Shown here one piece after another: positions 9,432 to 19,958 of a DNA stretch of 47,411 bases. Made by a program: the position numbers and the translations under genes. Within the stretch, counting starts at the first letter, position 1. Every line of letters begins with the position of its first letter. The stretch comes from Chromatiales bacterium (GTDB lineage Bacteria > Pseudomonadota > Gammaproteobacteria > Steroidobacterales > BM003), in contig PKUM01000295.1 of assembly GCA_002868855.1 (NCBI GenBank), positions 1 to 47,411 on the forward strand, in the 5' to 3' direction. A model generated the notes under the pieces. It did not search any database, had not been told where the DNA came from, and saw only the letters and a list, made by a program, of their open reading frames with translations.

Positions 9432-10982
9432 ATGACTCATGCCACGGCAGCCGCTGCGGCGACAACAGAGGTCGATGTGCTGATCGTGGGGTCCGGTTTC
9501 GGCGGGATCTGCACCTCGATAAAACTCAAACAGGCTGGTATCGACAATTTTGTCGTACTGGAACAGGACAAAGATATCGGCGGCACATGGTATGCGAATA
9601 CCTATCCGGGTTGCGCCTGTGACGTCCAGTCGCACCTGTACTCATTCTCGTTTGAACCCAACCCCAACTGGACGCATATGTTCGCCCGCCAGCGCGAGAT
9701 CTGGAATTATCAGCGCCATTGCGTCGACAAGTACGGACTGCGTCCGCATATCCGTCTTTCCTGCGGGGTAGCGCAGGCGGTCTGGAATGAACAGCGCTGC
9801 GCGTGGCTGGTGGTCACGACCACCGGTGAGGCATACCAGGCCCGCACTTTGGTGGCAGCTATGGGACCGCTCAGCCGACCGGCGCTGCCGAATATTCGTG
9901 GCTTCGACAAGTTCCGGGGCAAGACCTTCCACAGCGCACGCTGGGACCACGACTACGATCTCGACGGAAAACGCGTGGCGGTAATAGGGACCGGCGCCAG
10001 TGCGATCCAGTTCGTTCCCGAAATAGCGCCGCGGGTCGGCCGTCTCAGCCTGTTCCAGCGCACCGCCCCTTGGGTGGTTCCTCGGCCGGACCGCCGGATC
10101 AGCAGAATCGAGCGCAGTACCTTCCGCCGTTTCCCGTTAGTGCAGCGAATCTACCGCAACCTGCTCTATTGGCGGCTGGAAGCGCGCGCCATTGTATTTA
10201 CCCAACTGCCGCGGCTCGCACGGGCAGTCGAATGGCTCGGTCGCTACAACCTGAAACGCGGCATTCCCGATCCGGAGTTGCGGCAGCGCCTGACGCCCGA
10301 CTTTCCGGCCGGATGCAAGCGCTTGTTGCTCTCGGACAATTACTACCCGGCTCTAACGCGCCGCAATGTTGATCTCATCACCAACGGCATATCCGAGATT
10401 ACCGCAGACGCTATTGTCTGCGAGGATGGCCGCACCATCGAAGTCGACGCGATCATCTACGGTACCGGATTCAATGCGACCGCACCGGTCCCGGCCAACA
10501 TGATCATCGGTCGCGAGGGCCTCGACCTGACCGATCGCTGGCAGCATGGTGCCGAGGCATTCCTTGGTATCAGTGTTTCCGGATTTCCCAACCTGTATTT
10601 TTTGATGGGGCCGAACACCGGTCTCGGTCACAATTCAGTGCTGTTCATGATCGAGACCCAGGTGCATTACCTGATCGAGGCGCTCAGAACCATGCAAGAC
10701 GGGGGCTTTGACTCGCTCGAGATTCGTCGTGATGTTGAGCTGGAGTTCAATCGCAAGATTCAGCAACGCCTGTCGCATACCGTTTGGGCAAGCGGTTGCA
10801 AGAGCTGGTATCTCGACGCCAATGGACGCAATACCACATTGTGGCCAGGGTTCACCGTCAGTTACTGGGCCGCGACACGCAGATTCAGGCTTGCCAGCTA
10901 TGTTGGCGGAACCGCCCCGCGTGAACCGGAGCGCATTGCGGCCACCGGCGACGAAAGAGACTCAGCGCGCGAAGCGGCCTGA
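9432..10982 (+). CDS. Flavin-containing monooxygenase / Baeyer-Villiger monooxygenase-like
   Basis: VLIVGSGFGGICTSIKLKQAG, DIGGTWYANTYPGCACDVQSHLYSFSF, GKTFHSARWDHDYDLDGKRVAVIGTGASAIQFVPEI; ATG 9432. Confidence 0.9.
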   Translation: MTHATAAAAATTEVDVLIVGSGFGGICTSIKLKQAGIDNFVVLEQDKDIGGTWYANTYPGCACDVQSHLYSFSFEPNPNWTHMFARQREIWNYQRHCVDKYGLRPHIRLSCGVAQAVWNEQRCAWLVVTTTGEAYQARTLVAAMGPLSRPALPNIRGFDKFRGKTFHSARWDHDYDLDGKRVAVIGTGASAIQFVPEIAPRVGRLSLFQRTAPWVVPRPDRRISRIERSTFRRFPLVQRIYRNLLYWRLEARAIVFTQLPRLARAVEWLGRYNLKRGIPDPELRQRLTPDFPAGCKRLLLSDNYYPALTRRNVDLITNGISEITADAIVCEDGRTIEVDAIIYGTGFNATAPVPANMIIGREGLDLTDRWQHGAEAFLGISVSGFPNLYFLMGPNTGLGHNSVLFMIETQVHYLIEALRTMQDGGFDSLEIRRDVELEFNRKIQQRLSHTVWASGCKSWYLDANGRNTTLWPGFTVSYWAATRRFRLASYVGGTAPREPERIAATGDERDSAREAA

Positions 10983-11040
10983 CCGGCAGCGGTGGTTCTG
11001 CCGCAGCGGCTGATTCAGGTCCGCGATCGGGGCGGGTTCA

Positions 11041-12297
11041 TCACGGCATAAAAATGGTCGCCGGGTGTTCCAGCAACGATTTCATCTGCTGGATCATTGC
11101 GGCCGCATCGTAGCCGTCGACAAACCTGTGATCGAACGACGACGACAGGTTCATGATCCTGCGTACCGCAATCGCGCCGTTTACCACGACAGGACGGTCG
11201 ACCGCCTTGTTGACGCCGATAATCGATACCTCGGGTGCATTGATCACCGGTGTCGTCACGATTCCACCCATTTTTCCGAGACTGGTAATCGTAATCGTCG
11301 ACCCTTTCAGTTCTTCCTTGCTGGCCTTGCCATCGCGCGCGGCGCTGGACACGCGGCTGATTTCGTTTGCAATGTCATACACATCGCGCGCTTCCGCATG
11401 ACGGACGACCGGCACCATCAGGCCATTGTCGGTCTGCGTGGCAATTCCGACATGGACACCGTGATGGCGAATGATGACATTACGCTCGCTATCGTAGGTG
11501 GCATTGCACTGGGGAAAATCCCGCAGTGCCCGGTTCAGTGCGAGTACAAGAAACGGCAGATAAGTCAGCGACGGCGCGCCCGCCGGTGCCTGGCCGTTCA
11601 GGTGTTTTCGCAACGCCTCCAGTTCGGTGACATCGATTTCCTCGACATAGGCGAAATGCGGAATGTTGCGCTTGCTATCGGTCATTCGTTGCGCGATTAC
11701 GCGGCGCACGCCAATGACCTTTATCTCATCGCTTCCAGTCGCCAGTTGCCGAGTGGCGGGCTTGCTTTGCGCTACCGGACCGCGGGTGAGGTAATTTTCC
11801 AGATCGGCCTTGAGTATTCGACCACGCGGGCCGCTGCCGGCGACCGCCGCGAGATCCACGCCGGTTTCGCGGGCCAGCCGGCGCACCGCCGGAGAGGTGA
11901 GCGGTCTTCTCCCGGTAACCGTCGCGCTGGCGGTCACGTCTGCTGTCACTGCAGCGGATTGCTCCTGCGGAGCGGAGGCTACGGCCGGCTCTTCGATCTG
12001 CGGAGCAGCCGGCTGCGGCTCTTTTTCCGCAGGTTCGGCCGCACTCTCGCCACCGTCACTCGTCTCGAAGATTATCAGGTCGCTGCCGACAGCAATCATG
12101 TCGCCCGGCTGTCCGGTGGTGGCCACGACGGTGCCGGACACCGGTGACGGGATCTCGACGTTGGCCTTGTCGGTCATGACATCGGCGATCACGTCGTCTT
12201 CTTTGACCGTTGCTCCCGGCTTCACGTGCCATTCCATCAGTTCGGCCTCGACGGTGCCTTCGCCGAGGTCGGGTAGCTTGAAAACGTATCTGCTCAT
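11041..12297 (-). CDS. 2-oxoacid (branched-chain type) dehydrogenase E2, lipoamide acyltransferase
   Basis: Lipoyl domain (KLPDLGEGTVEAELMEWHVKPG...VMTDKANVEIPSP), E3-binding domain, C-terminal SSSFDHRFVDGYDAAAM; start at 12297 in the ORF-track frame. Confidence 0.93.
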   Translation of the reverse strand: MSRYVFKLPDLGEGTVEAELMEWHVKPGATVKEDDVIADVMTDKANVEIPSPVSGTVVATTGQPGDMIAVGSDLIIFETSDGGESAAEPAEKEPQPAAPQIEEPAVASAPQEQSAAVTADVTASATVTGRRPLTSPAVRRLARETGVDLAAVAGSGPRGRILKADLENYLTRGPVAQSKPATRQLATGSDEIKVIGVRRVIAQRMTDSKRNIPHFAYVEEIDVTELEALRKHLNGQAPAGAPSLTYLPFLVLALNRALRDFPQCNATYDSERNVIIRHHGVHVGIATQTDNGLMVPVVRHAEARDVYDIANEISRVSSAARDGKASKEELKGSTITITSLGKMGGIVTTPVINAPEVSIIGVNKAVDRPVVVNGAIAVRRIMNLSSSFDHRFVDGYDAAAMIQQMKSLLEHPATIFMP

Positions 12298-12298
12298 A

Positions 12299-13315
12299 TC
12301 AGGCCGGCTCCATAACCAGTTCCAGCGCTTCGACGACCCGCTCCTGGCCCGGGAAGTACTCCCACTCAAAGGCATGTGGGTAGGGGGTGTCCCAGCCGGT
12401 AACTCGCTGAATCGGTGCTTCGAGGTGCCAGAAGCACTCCTCCTGCACGGTTGCCGTGAGTTCCGCGCCGAAACCGCTAAACCGGGTTGCCTCGTGAACG
12501 ATCACGCAGCGGCCGGTTTTCTTTACCGAACTGGTAATGGTGTCCACATCGAGCGGGATCATCGTTCGGATGTCGATGATTTCGGCGTCGATGTTGCCGC
12601 GTTGCGCTGCTGCCTCGGCGACATGGACCATCGTGCCATAAGTAAGAATGGTGACATCGGTTCCTGCGCTGACGATGTCGGACTTGCCGATCGGGACCGT
12701 GTAGTAGCCCTCGGGCACATCACCCTTGGGATGCGTGGTCCACGGCACGGCGGGTTTATTGGCGTCGCCGTCGAACGGACCGTTATAGATTCGTTTGGGC
12801 TCGAAAAATATCACCGGATCGTCATCTTCGATGGCGCTTATCAATAGCCCCTTGGCATCGTAAGGATTGGAGGGCATGACGACTTTTACCCCGCACACGT
12901 GAGTGAAGATGCCCTCCGGGGATTGCGAGTGCGTTTGTCCGCCCCTGATGCCGCCGCCGCACGGAGTACGCACTGTCACCGGCGCCCAGAAGTCTCCGGC
13001 GCTGCGGTACCGCAGCCGAGCCAACTCGCTTACGATCTGGTCGAAAGCCGGATAAATGTAGTCGGCGAACTGGATCTCCGCGACCGGGCGCAGGCCGTTC
13101 ACGCCCATGCCGATTGCGGTGGCCATAATCCCGCCTTCGGAAATCGGCGAGTCAAGCACGCGATGCTCGCCGTACTTGCGCTGCAGGCCGTCGGTGCAAC
13201 GGAAAACCCCGCCAAAATAGCCGACATCCTCACCCATGATCACGACCGCCGGGTCGCGCGCAAGCATGATGTCCATTGCCGAGTTCAACGCCTGGATCAT
13301 GTTCATGTTCGCCAT
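12299..13315 (-). CDS. 2-oxoacid dehydrogenase E1 beta subunit
   Basis: MGEDVGYFGGVFRCTDGLQRKYGEHRVLDSPISE, PCGGGIRGGQTHSQSPEG. Confidence 0.93.
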   Translation of the reverse strand: MANMNMIQALNSAMDIMLARDPAVVIMGEDVGYFGGVFRCTDGLQRKYGEHRVLDSPISEGGIMATAIGMGVNGLRPVAEIQFADYIYPAFDQIVSELARLRYRSAGDFWAPVTVRTPCGGGIRGGQTHSQSPEGIFTHVCGVKVVMPSNPYDAKGLLISAIEDDDPVIFFEPKRIYNGPFDGDANKPAVPWTTHPKGDVPEGYYTVPIGKSDIVSAGTDVTILTYGTMVHVAEAAAQRGNIDAEIIDIRTMIPLDVDTITSSVKKTGRCVIVHEATRFSGFGAELTATVQEECFWHLEAPIQRVTGWDTPYPHAFEWEYFPGQERVVEALELVMEPA

Positions 13316-13320
13316 GACTG

Positions 13321-14565
13321 TCAGCTCCTCAGCTTTTTCAGATGGGCCCGCTGCTTTTTCAGATGCTCCGGCATTTCTGCGAAGACATCCTCGAACATCT
13401 CGTCGGGGTCGAGTTTGGGGCCGTCGGTCAGGGTGCCGTAGCTCATGGCTTCCTTCCAGCAGTCCATGACATGTTTCTCGAGTTCTTCATTCAGGGTTTC
13501 GTGCCGGTCCTCGCTCCATTCGCCGAGCGCGATAAGGTGTTGCTTCAACCGTTCCAGCGGATCGCCGAGCGGCCAGTCATCCCATTCCTCTTTCGGCCGG
13601 TAGCGCGACGGATCGTCACTGGTCGAATGTCCGGAGGCACGGTAAGTGACGTGCTCGACCAGCGTGGGGCCGTATCCTTTTCGCGCCCGTTCTGCAGCCC
13701 ACCGCGTGACTCCGTATACCGCGAGGAAATCGTTGCCGTCGACCCGGATGCCGGGGATGCCGTAGCCGAGACCGCGCGCGGCAAAAGGACGCCGTTCGCC
13801 TCCGGCAAAGGCCTGGAACGTCGAGATCGCCCATTGGTTGTTGACCACATTGATCAGCACTGGCGCCTGGTAGACCGAGGCAAATGTAAGGGCATGGTGG
13901 AAGTCGGGTTCGGCGGTGCTGCCGTCACCGACCCAGGTCGCGGCGATGTCGTCCTCGCCCTTTATCGCCGCAGCCATCGCCCAGCCGACAGCCTGCGGCA
14001 CCTGCGTGGTCAGATTGCCCGAAATAGAAAAGATCCGGCCCTCGCGCCAGTGATACATGATTGGCATCTGGCGGCCCTTGCACATGTCGCGCGTATTCGA
14101 AAGGCACTGGCACATGAGGTCGACAAGGCTGCGTCCGCGCGCCACATACAGGCCCTGGTTGCGATAGGACGGGAAACACATGTCTCCGGGCTCGAGGGCC
14201 ATGCATTGCGCAATCGAAACAGCTTCTTCGCCAGTGGACTTCATGTAAAAAGTAGTCTTGCCCTGGCGTTGATTGCGCAGCATGCGGTCGTCGAAAATCC
14301 GGGTCAGCATGATGTGGCGCAATGCGACCTGCAGATCCTGAGGATCGAGGTGGGGGTGCCATGGACCGATTGCCGAATGATCGTCGTCCAGTACCCGCAC
14401 CATGTCGTAGGCCAGAGATTCAATATCGCGTGCGTGCGCATTGACATCGGGCCGCGCAACGACGCCGGCCGGTGATATCTGCAGGTAACTGAAATCGGGT
14501 TTTTCCCCCGGTCTTGCCGGTGGATGAGGAATGTGCAAACGAGACTTGCTGTTCATGTTTTGCAA
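13321..14565 (-). CDS. 2-oxoacid dehydrogenase E1 alpha subunit
   Basis: TPP-binding region WVGDGSTAEPDFHHALTFASVYQAPVLINVVNNQWAIST; TYRASGHSTSDDPSRYRP. Confidence 0.93.
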   Translation of the reverse strand: MQNMNSKSRLHIPHPPARPGEKPDFSYLQISPAGVVARPDVNAHARDIESLAYDMVRVLDDDHSAIGPWHPHLDPQDLQVALRHIMLTRIFDDRMLRNQRQGKTTFYMKSTGEEAVSIAQCMALEPGDMCFPSYRNQGLYVARGRSLVDLMCQCLSNTRDMCKGRQMPIMYHWREGRIFSISGNLTTQVPQAVGWAMAAAIKGEDDIAATWVGDGSTAEPDFHHALTFASVYQAPVLINVVNNQWAISTFQAFAGGERRPFAARGLGYGIPGIRVDGNDFLAVYGVTRWAAERARKGYGPTLVEHVTYRASGHSTSDDPSRYRPKEEWDDWPLGDPLERLKQHLIALGEWSEDRHETLNEELEKHVMDCWKEAMSYGTLTDGPKLDPDEMFEDVFAEMPEHLKKQRAHLKKLRS

Positions 14566-14859
14566 CCGTAGGAATTGACGAAATCGCCCGGATCATTATT
14601 CGCGCTGTCGCCGGGTCGAGTAAGAACCGGAATTCTACCTAATGCGCGACATTGGTGCGTGCCCGATGGGCATAATGTGGGTCGATCAGCATGATTATGC
14701 GGTCTTCGAACGCAACTATGCGGGATTTGTCGAAACAGGTATGTTGATGGCGATATAGTATGCTGCAGCGCGGCGCGCCCGGGTTCCGCGCAAGGGCACC
14801 CAACCGCGGGGCTCGGCAACCGGCTGCAGGTCTCCGGGATCAAGGGTCGAATAACGGCA

Positions 14860-15819
14860 ATGACTCAGCATTATCTGTTTCCGAAAAAACTGGCGCGGTC
14901 AGCGCCCGCACTGTATCGCTTCGGGCAACGAGTCGAAGGCAATGGGGTGCGTTTTCTGTTCTGGCTTCTCGGCGCGCTCGAGCCGGAACGGGCACAGCGC
15001 CTGGCCGGGAACATTACCCGCGCGCTGGTCGGGCGCACCAAGAAGGGACCGAAGGTAATCCGTAATCTGCAGATTGCGTTTCCGCAGATGAGCGCCGCCG
15101 AGATCGCGCAGACCGCGAACGAAGTATTCCGGTACATGGGTGTCTCCATGGCCGAACTCGCGCAGATGGAGAGATTCTCGAGGGAGCGGGATCAGCGCTT
15201 CGAATTTGTTGCGAATCCGAATATCGATGCGTTGTGCGGCGGGCCGAAACCCGCGGTATTTGTCACGGCCCACGTGGGTGCCTGGACCCTCGGGAATTTT
15301 GCGCCCGCGCACTTCGGTTTCCCGTTGACAATTCTGTATGCGCCGGAGTCGAACCCGGTCACAAACGATGTCTTGGTCAGGTTGCGCGGCGTGCTTCCCT
15401 GCAATGTTATGCCGCGCGACAACGCAATGCGCACACTGATGGGGGAATTGCGCAAAGGGCGCTCGGTCGGGCTTGCGACTGATAACCGCTTCGATGCCGG
15501 CGAGATGGTGCCTTTTTTCGGTGTGGACGCTCCGACGAATACCGTGCCCGCGCGACTCGCCCTCAGGTTCGGTGCCGATCTCGTGCCGGGACGTACGGAA
15601 AGGCTGCCGGGTATGCGCTTTCGGGTCACGTTTTACGATCCGGTGGTGCCCGGCGACCCTCAGGCGCCACAGGAGGAGCAGATTCTGCAGATGTCTGCGC
15701 AACTCAATAATCATTTCGAAGACTGGATCCGGGAAACTCCAGGGCAGTGGATGTGCATGTCGCGGCGCTGGCCGAGAGACGCTGAACCGAGCCGGGGAGG
15801 CTCTGCCGGCGCCGTCTGA
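14860..15819 (+). CDS. LpxL/HtrB-family lysophospholipid acyltransferase
   Basis: TAHVGAWTLGNFAP, TDNRFDAGEMVPFFGVDAPTNTVPARLALRFGADLVPG. Confidence 0.85.
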   Translation: MTQHYLFPKKLARSAPALYRFGQRVEGNGVRFLFWLLGALEPERAQRLAGNITRALVGRTKKGPKVIRNLQIAFPQMSAAEIAQTANEVFRYMGVSMAELAQMERFSRERDQRFEFVANPNIDALCGGPKPAVFVTAHVGAWTLGNFAPAHFGFPLTILYAPESNPVTNDVLVRLRGVLPCNVMPRDNAMRTLMGELRKGRSVGLATDNRFDAGEMVPFFGVDAPTNTVPARLALRFGADLVPGRTERLPGMRFRVTFYDPVVPGDPQAPQEEQILQMSAQLNNHFEDWIRETPGQWMCMSRRWPRDAEPSRGGSAGAV

Positions 15820-16482
15820 GCCCGGAGGCGACCGCAAGATTGCCGCAATTCCAGCGGCGACCACCAGTACCAGGGTCATTGCGTGGGCGAACCCGCTGGC
15901 CTCGGCGCTGAACAGATGCCGCCAACGTCCGCGCTGCGGTGCGGCATACTTGCGTTTGCGCGCGTGCGATTGCGCTGTGACGCCGCGCGTTGTACCGATC
16001 TGTGTTCTGGGCTAAGTTAACGCAACATGGTTCTGTAAGACGACTGATTGATGTGAAGACGCTCAGACAACAAGTAGAAAGCCGCTTGCCGGGCTGGGAG
16101 GTCTGGTATCCGAGTGTTTTCGATGCCGCGCGGGATCTTGGCATTATCAAGGCAGAGGTCTGTTCGCCGTCGTCCTTGCTGTTGTCGAATCGGCATGCGC
16201 GGGTACAGCGGTCCGCGGAACATGCGCACCGCGAGAAGTGGGGCGGAGCCGAGGAGCATCCTCAGACCTCGAGAACCCGTGGACCCCGGCGCACCAGGCG
16301 CAAGTAGGCTAATGTCACCGGCCGTTGCGGCCGGCCCGCACTTTGGCGCTATCATGATATTTATCGATCAACGGTGCGCGCTGGTTTTATCGCCGGCGCG
16401 CTCAGAACATTCCGTTGCGGGGCCGGTGTAAGTCGTTTTGCTACCGGCGCATTGCGTGCGGTACAGCTAATGGAGTTACACA

Positions 16483-17475
16483 GTGAAACTGGCAAGTCTC
16501 AAAGAAGGCGGTCGCGACGGCACCCTTATAGTGGTGGATCGGGCGATGGACCAGGCCGTTCGCGTGCCGGACATTGCGCCCACGCTGCAGGCCGCTCTCG
16601 ACGAATGGGCGCAAACCCAGCCGCGACTGGCGGAGGTCTACGGGCGCTTGCAGGCCGGCGCCGCGGATGGCGCATTTGATTTCGATCCGGCGGCGGTGGC
16701 GGCGCCATTGCCGCGCGCTTATCACTGGGCGGATGGCAGTGCCTATGTCACCCATGTCGAGCTGGTGCGCAAGGCGCGTGGCGCGGAGTTGCCGGAGTCG
16801 TTCTGGAGCGATCCGCTGATCTATATGGGCGCATCGGATGCGCTAATCGGTTCGCGCGATGACGTGCTGATAGAGAACGAGGAATGGGGGATTGATTTCG
16901 AAGCAGAGGTTGCCGTGATCACCGACGATGTGCCGGCCGGCGTGTCGGTCGAATCCGCGCGCAACCACATCAAGCTGATCGCACTGGTCAACGACGTGTC
17001 ATTGCGTAATCTGATTCCCGGTGAACTTGCAAAACAATTCGGCTTCTACCAGTCGAAACCGCAAACCTCTTTTGCCCCTGTCGCGGTGACCCCTGACGAG
17101 CTCGGTGACGCATGGGACGGCGTACGCCTGCATTTGCCACTGCACTCCGTTCTGAATGGCAATAAAGTCGGATCGCCTAACGCCGGAATCGATATGACAT
17201 TCGATTTCGCCCAGTTGATTGCGCATGCCGCAAAGGCCAGGCCGCTGATTGCGGGGACTATAATCGGCTCTGGCACTGTCGCCAACGTCGGTAGCAAGGA
17301 CGGGTCTTCCTGTCTTGCCGAAGTCCGCTGTCTCGAGACCATTGCCAACGGCAGTCCGAGCACACCGTTCATGCGATTCGGCGATCGGATCGAGATCGAA
17401 ATGCTGGACCATGACGGCCGGTCAATTTTCGGCAGGATCGACCAACGCATCAAGCGCTACGATCCGCCGCGCTAA
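16483..17475 (+). CDS. Fumarylacetoacetate hydrolase family protein
   Basis: VKLASLKEGGRDGTLIVVDR start; WGIDFEAEVAVITDDVPAG; adjacent to homogentisate dioxygenase. Confidence 0.88.
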   Translation: MKLASLKEGGRDGTLIVVDRAMDQAVRVPDIAPTLQAALDEWAQTQPRLAEVYGRLQAGAADGAFDFDPAAVAAPLPRAYHWADGSAYVTHVELVRKARGAELPESFWSDPLIYMGASDALIGSRDDVLIENEEWGIDFEAEVAVITDDVPAGVSVESARNHIKLIALVNDVSLRNLIPGELAKQFGFYQSKPQTSFAPVAVTPDELGDAWDGVRLHLPLHSVLNGNKVGSPNAGIDMTFDFAQLIAHAAKARPLIAGTIIGSGTVANVGSKDGSSCLAEVRCLETIANGSPSTPFMRFGDRIEIEMLDHDGRSIFGRIDQRIKRYDPPR

Positions 17476-17520
17476 TTGAGTGCCAACGAATCGTCTGGGT
17501 TTTTGCTGGAGGAGCAGGAT

Positions 17521-18858
17521 GTGGCGAATTCGATAAACACCGATGCTGCCGCCAGGCCGCGGGGCGCAGCGTCGCTGGACTATTTGTCCGGTTTCGGAAA
17601 CGAGCACAGCTCAGAGGCGCTCGAAGGCGCGTTGCCGATCGGTCAGTTTTCGCCGCAACGCTGTCCCTATGGCCTGTACGCCGAGAAATTCAGCACGACG
17701 GCATTTACGGCGCCACGGTCGGCTAATCGGCGTACCTGGTTTTACCGGATTCGCCCGTCGGTCGTTCAGGGCGAATTCGAACCGCTGGAATCCAATCTTT
17801 TGCGCACCGGCTATGCGGCCGATGCAGCCATGCCGCCAAACCAGTTGCGCTGGGATCCATTCGCGATCCCCGAGGCGCCGCGTGATTTTGTCGATGGGCT
17901 GGTGACGCTCGCGGCAAACGGCGACGCACTTGCGCAGGTCGGCATCGGTATCCACATGTATCTTGCCACCAGCTCGATGGAATCGCGTTTTTTTTATTGC
18001 GCCGACGGTGAGTTGTTGTTGTTGCCGCAGCAGGGCCGAATCAGGTTGCACACCGAGTGTGGGATTCTGGATTGCGAGCCCGGGGAAATCGCGGTCGTCC
18101 CGCGAGGTATGAAATTTCGCGTCGTCCTGCGTGACGGTGCGAGCCGCGGCTACGTCTGCGAGAACTACGGCGCGCCGTTGCAACTGCCCGAGCGCGGCCC
18201 GGTGGGTTCGGACGGCTATGCTAACGATCGCGACTTCCTGGCGCCGGTGGCGGCATTCGATGAACGGGAGGGAGATTTTCACCTGCTGTGCAAATTTGCC
18301 GGCAGATTGTATGCGGCACCGCTGTCGCACTCTCCGCTGGATGTCGTTGCCTGGGTCGGCAACTCGGTACCTTACAAGTACGATTTGCGGCGCTTCAATG
18401 CGCTAAACACAGTGAGCTATGATCATCCCGACCCATCAATTTTTACCGTGCTGACATCGCCATCGGACACCCCAGGCACGGCCAATGTCGACTTTGTGAT
18501 TTTTCCGCCGCGCTGGATGGTGGCGGAAAACACTTTCCGGCCGCCGTGGTATCACCGCAATGTGATGAGTGAGTTTATGGGGCTTCTTTATGGCGTTTAT
18601 GATGCCAAACCCGGAGGGTTCAGCGCGGGTGGCGCGAGTCTGCACAATTGCATGTCTGCGCACGGCCCCGACCTGGAGGCGTTCGAGGGCGCGTCGCATT
18701 GCGAGCTCGCCCCGGAACGCTACGAGGACACGATGGCATTTATGCTGGAGTCGCGTTACATGATTCAGCCGACACCTTTTGCAATGCAGGCGCACGAGTT
18801 GCAACAGGACTATCTGCGTTGCTGGGACGGTCTCACCAGTCGTTTCAGCGGCTCCTAG
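17521..18858 (+). CDS. hmgA: Homogentisate 1,2-dioxygenase
   Basis: [79 protein letters not shown] 17521 after GGAGGAG. Confidence 0.95.
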   Translation: MANSINTDAAARPRGAASLDYLSGFGNEHSSEALEGALPIGQFSPQRCPYGLYAEKFSTTAFTAPRSANRRTWFYRIRPSVVQGEFEPLESNLLRTGYAADAAMPPNQLRWDPFAIPEAPRDFVDGLVTLAANGDALAQVGIGIHMYLATSSMESRFFYCADGELLLLPQQGRIRLHTECGILDCEPGEIAVVPRGMKFRVVLRDGASRGYVCENYGAPLQLPERGPVGSDGYANDRDFLAPVAAFDEREGDFHLLCKFAGRLYAAPLSHSPLDVVAWVGNSVPYKYDLRRFNALNTVSYDHPDPSIFTVLTSPSDTPGTANVDFVIFPPRWMVAENTFRPPWYHRNVMSEFMGLLYGVYDAKPGGFSAGGASLHNCMSAHGPDLEAFEGASHCELAPERYEDTMAFMLESRYMIQPTPFAMQAHELQQDYLRCWDGLTSRFSGS

Positions 18859-18956
18859 AATGCGACCTGCAGCCGGCGCAAATTGAGGCTGCACCGCGAA
18901 TTCAGGGCCGACTATTGATAGCGTAGCCGTGAACCGGTGCCGGGGTGCTGCCTGGC

Positions 18957-19958
18957 CTAACCCCAGCGCGGCCGATAACTGTCCAGAACCTCGATATAGT
19001 TGGTCCGCTCGAATGCCTCGACATCGGGCAGATTCTTGCGGCTCATCGTTCCGCGCATGGCCTCGATGCTCGCAAACCCCATCCGCTGCATCCACTCTGT
19101 AAGACCTTCATGCAGGCTTGCTATGTACTCCGGACCGAGGCGCAGCAGGGCCGAGGTCGTCATGACCACGTCGGCTCCGGCGAGCAAGTACTTGATCACC
19201 TCGGCGGAGCTGTTAACGCCACTGCTCGCGGCGATCGACGCGTCGATTTGATCGGAGAGCAGCGAAATCCAGAACAGTCCCGGCCGAATGTCGACCGGCC
19301 GGCTCAGGTCCAGAACCGGTGATACCGCGAGCTTCTCGATATCGAAATCGGGTTGATAGAAACGGTTGAACAACACCACGCCATCGGCGCCGGCATCGAC
19401 CAGTTGCCGAATCATGTTTGCAGGTGCGCTGAAAAAAGGAGCGATCTTTACGGCTACCGGAATCGACACCGCGCTTTTTACTGAGCGTAAGACCTCGATA
19501 TAACGCTGCTCAACCGTGGTTCCGGTTTCGTTCGGGTCCGTGGCGATATAGAAAATGTTCAATTCGATCGCTACTGCACCGGCTGCTTCTATATTGGTTG
19601 CAAATTCGACCCAGCCAGCGGCGGAAACGCCGTTGAGGCTGGCTATCACTGGGATGTCGACGCCTGTGATAGCGGAATCGATCAGCTCGAGATAGCGGTC
19701 CGAGCATCGATCGGCAGCATCGGATTCGGGAAAATAATTCAGTGCTTCCGCAAAGCTTTCTGCGCCGGCCTCCATCAGGTGCCGGTATGCAGCCTGTTCC
19801 TGCAGAATCTGTTCCTCGAACAGCGATGGCAGAACCACCGCAGCCGCACCATGATCTTCGAGCTGGCGGATGCTATCGAGCGTGCGCGTCAATGGCGAAG
19901 CGGAAGCGACGATCGGGTGGGGCAGGGCCAGACCCATGTACCGCGTGCTCATGTTCAT
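18957..19958 (-). CDS. Dihydroorotate dehydrogenase-like protein
   Basis: MGLALPHPIVASASPLTRTLDSIRQLEDHGAAAVVLPSLFEEQI; TIM-barrel DHOD-like; 4-bp overlap with upstream NifJ-like gene. Confidence 0.85.
   Translation of the reverse strand: MNMSTRYMGLALPHPIVASASPLTRTLDSIRQLEDHGAAAVVLPSLFEEQILQEQAAYRHLMEAGAESFAEALNYFPESDAADRCSDRYLELIDSAITGVDIPVIASLNGVSAAGWVEFATNIEAAGAVAIELNIFYIATDPNETGTTVEQRYIEVLRSVKSAVSIPVAVKIAPFFSAPANMIRQLVDAGADGVVLFNRFYQPDFDIEKLAVSPVLDLSRPVDIRPGLFWISLLSDQIDASIAASSGVNSSAEVIKYLLAGADVVMTTSALLRLGPEYIASLHEGLTEWMQRMGFASIEAMRGTMSRKNLPDVEAFERTNYIEVLDSYRPRWG

Noticed and set aside
11065-14475. Long plus-strand ORFs (11065-12147, 11810-12847, 13342-14475)
   Set aside because: Antisense shadows of the E2/E1 beta/E1 alpha genes.
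14899-15879. 326-aa minus-strand ORF
   Set aside because: Antisense to the LpxL-like acyltransferase; no domain signal.
15990-16307. 105-aa plus-strand ORF between acyltransferase and FAH genes
   Set aside because: C-terminal half is low-complexity Arg/Glu-rich, start ambiguous, no domain; not enough to call a gene.
16318-16334. Hairpin CCGGCCG-TTG-CGGCCGG upstream of FAH gene
   Set aside because: Short perfect stem but no T tract and expected occasionally in GC-rich DNA; function not supported.
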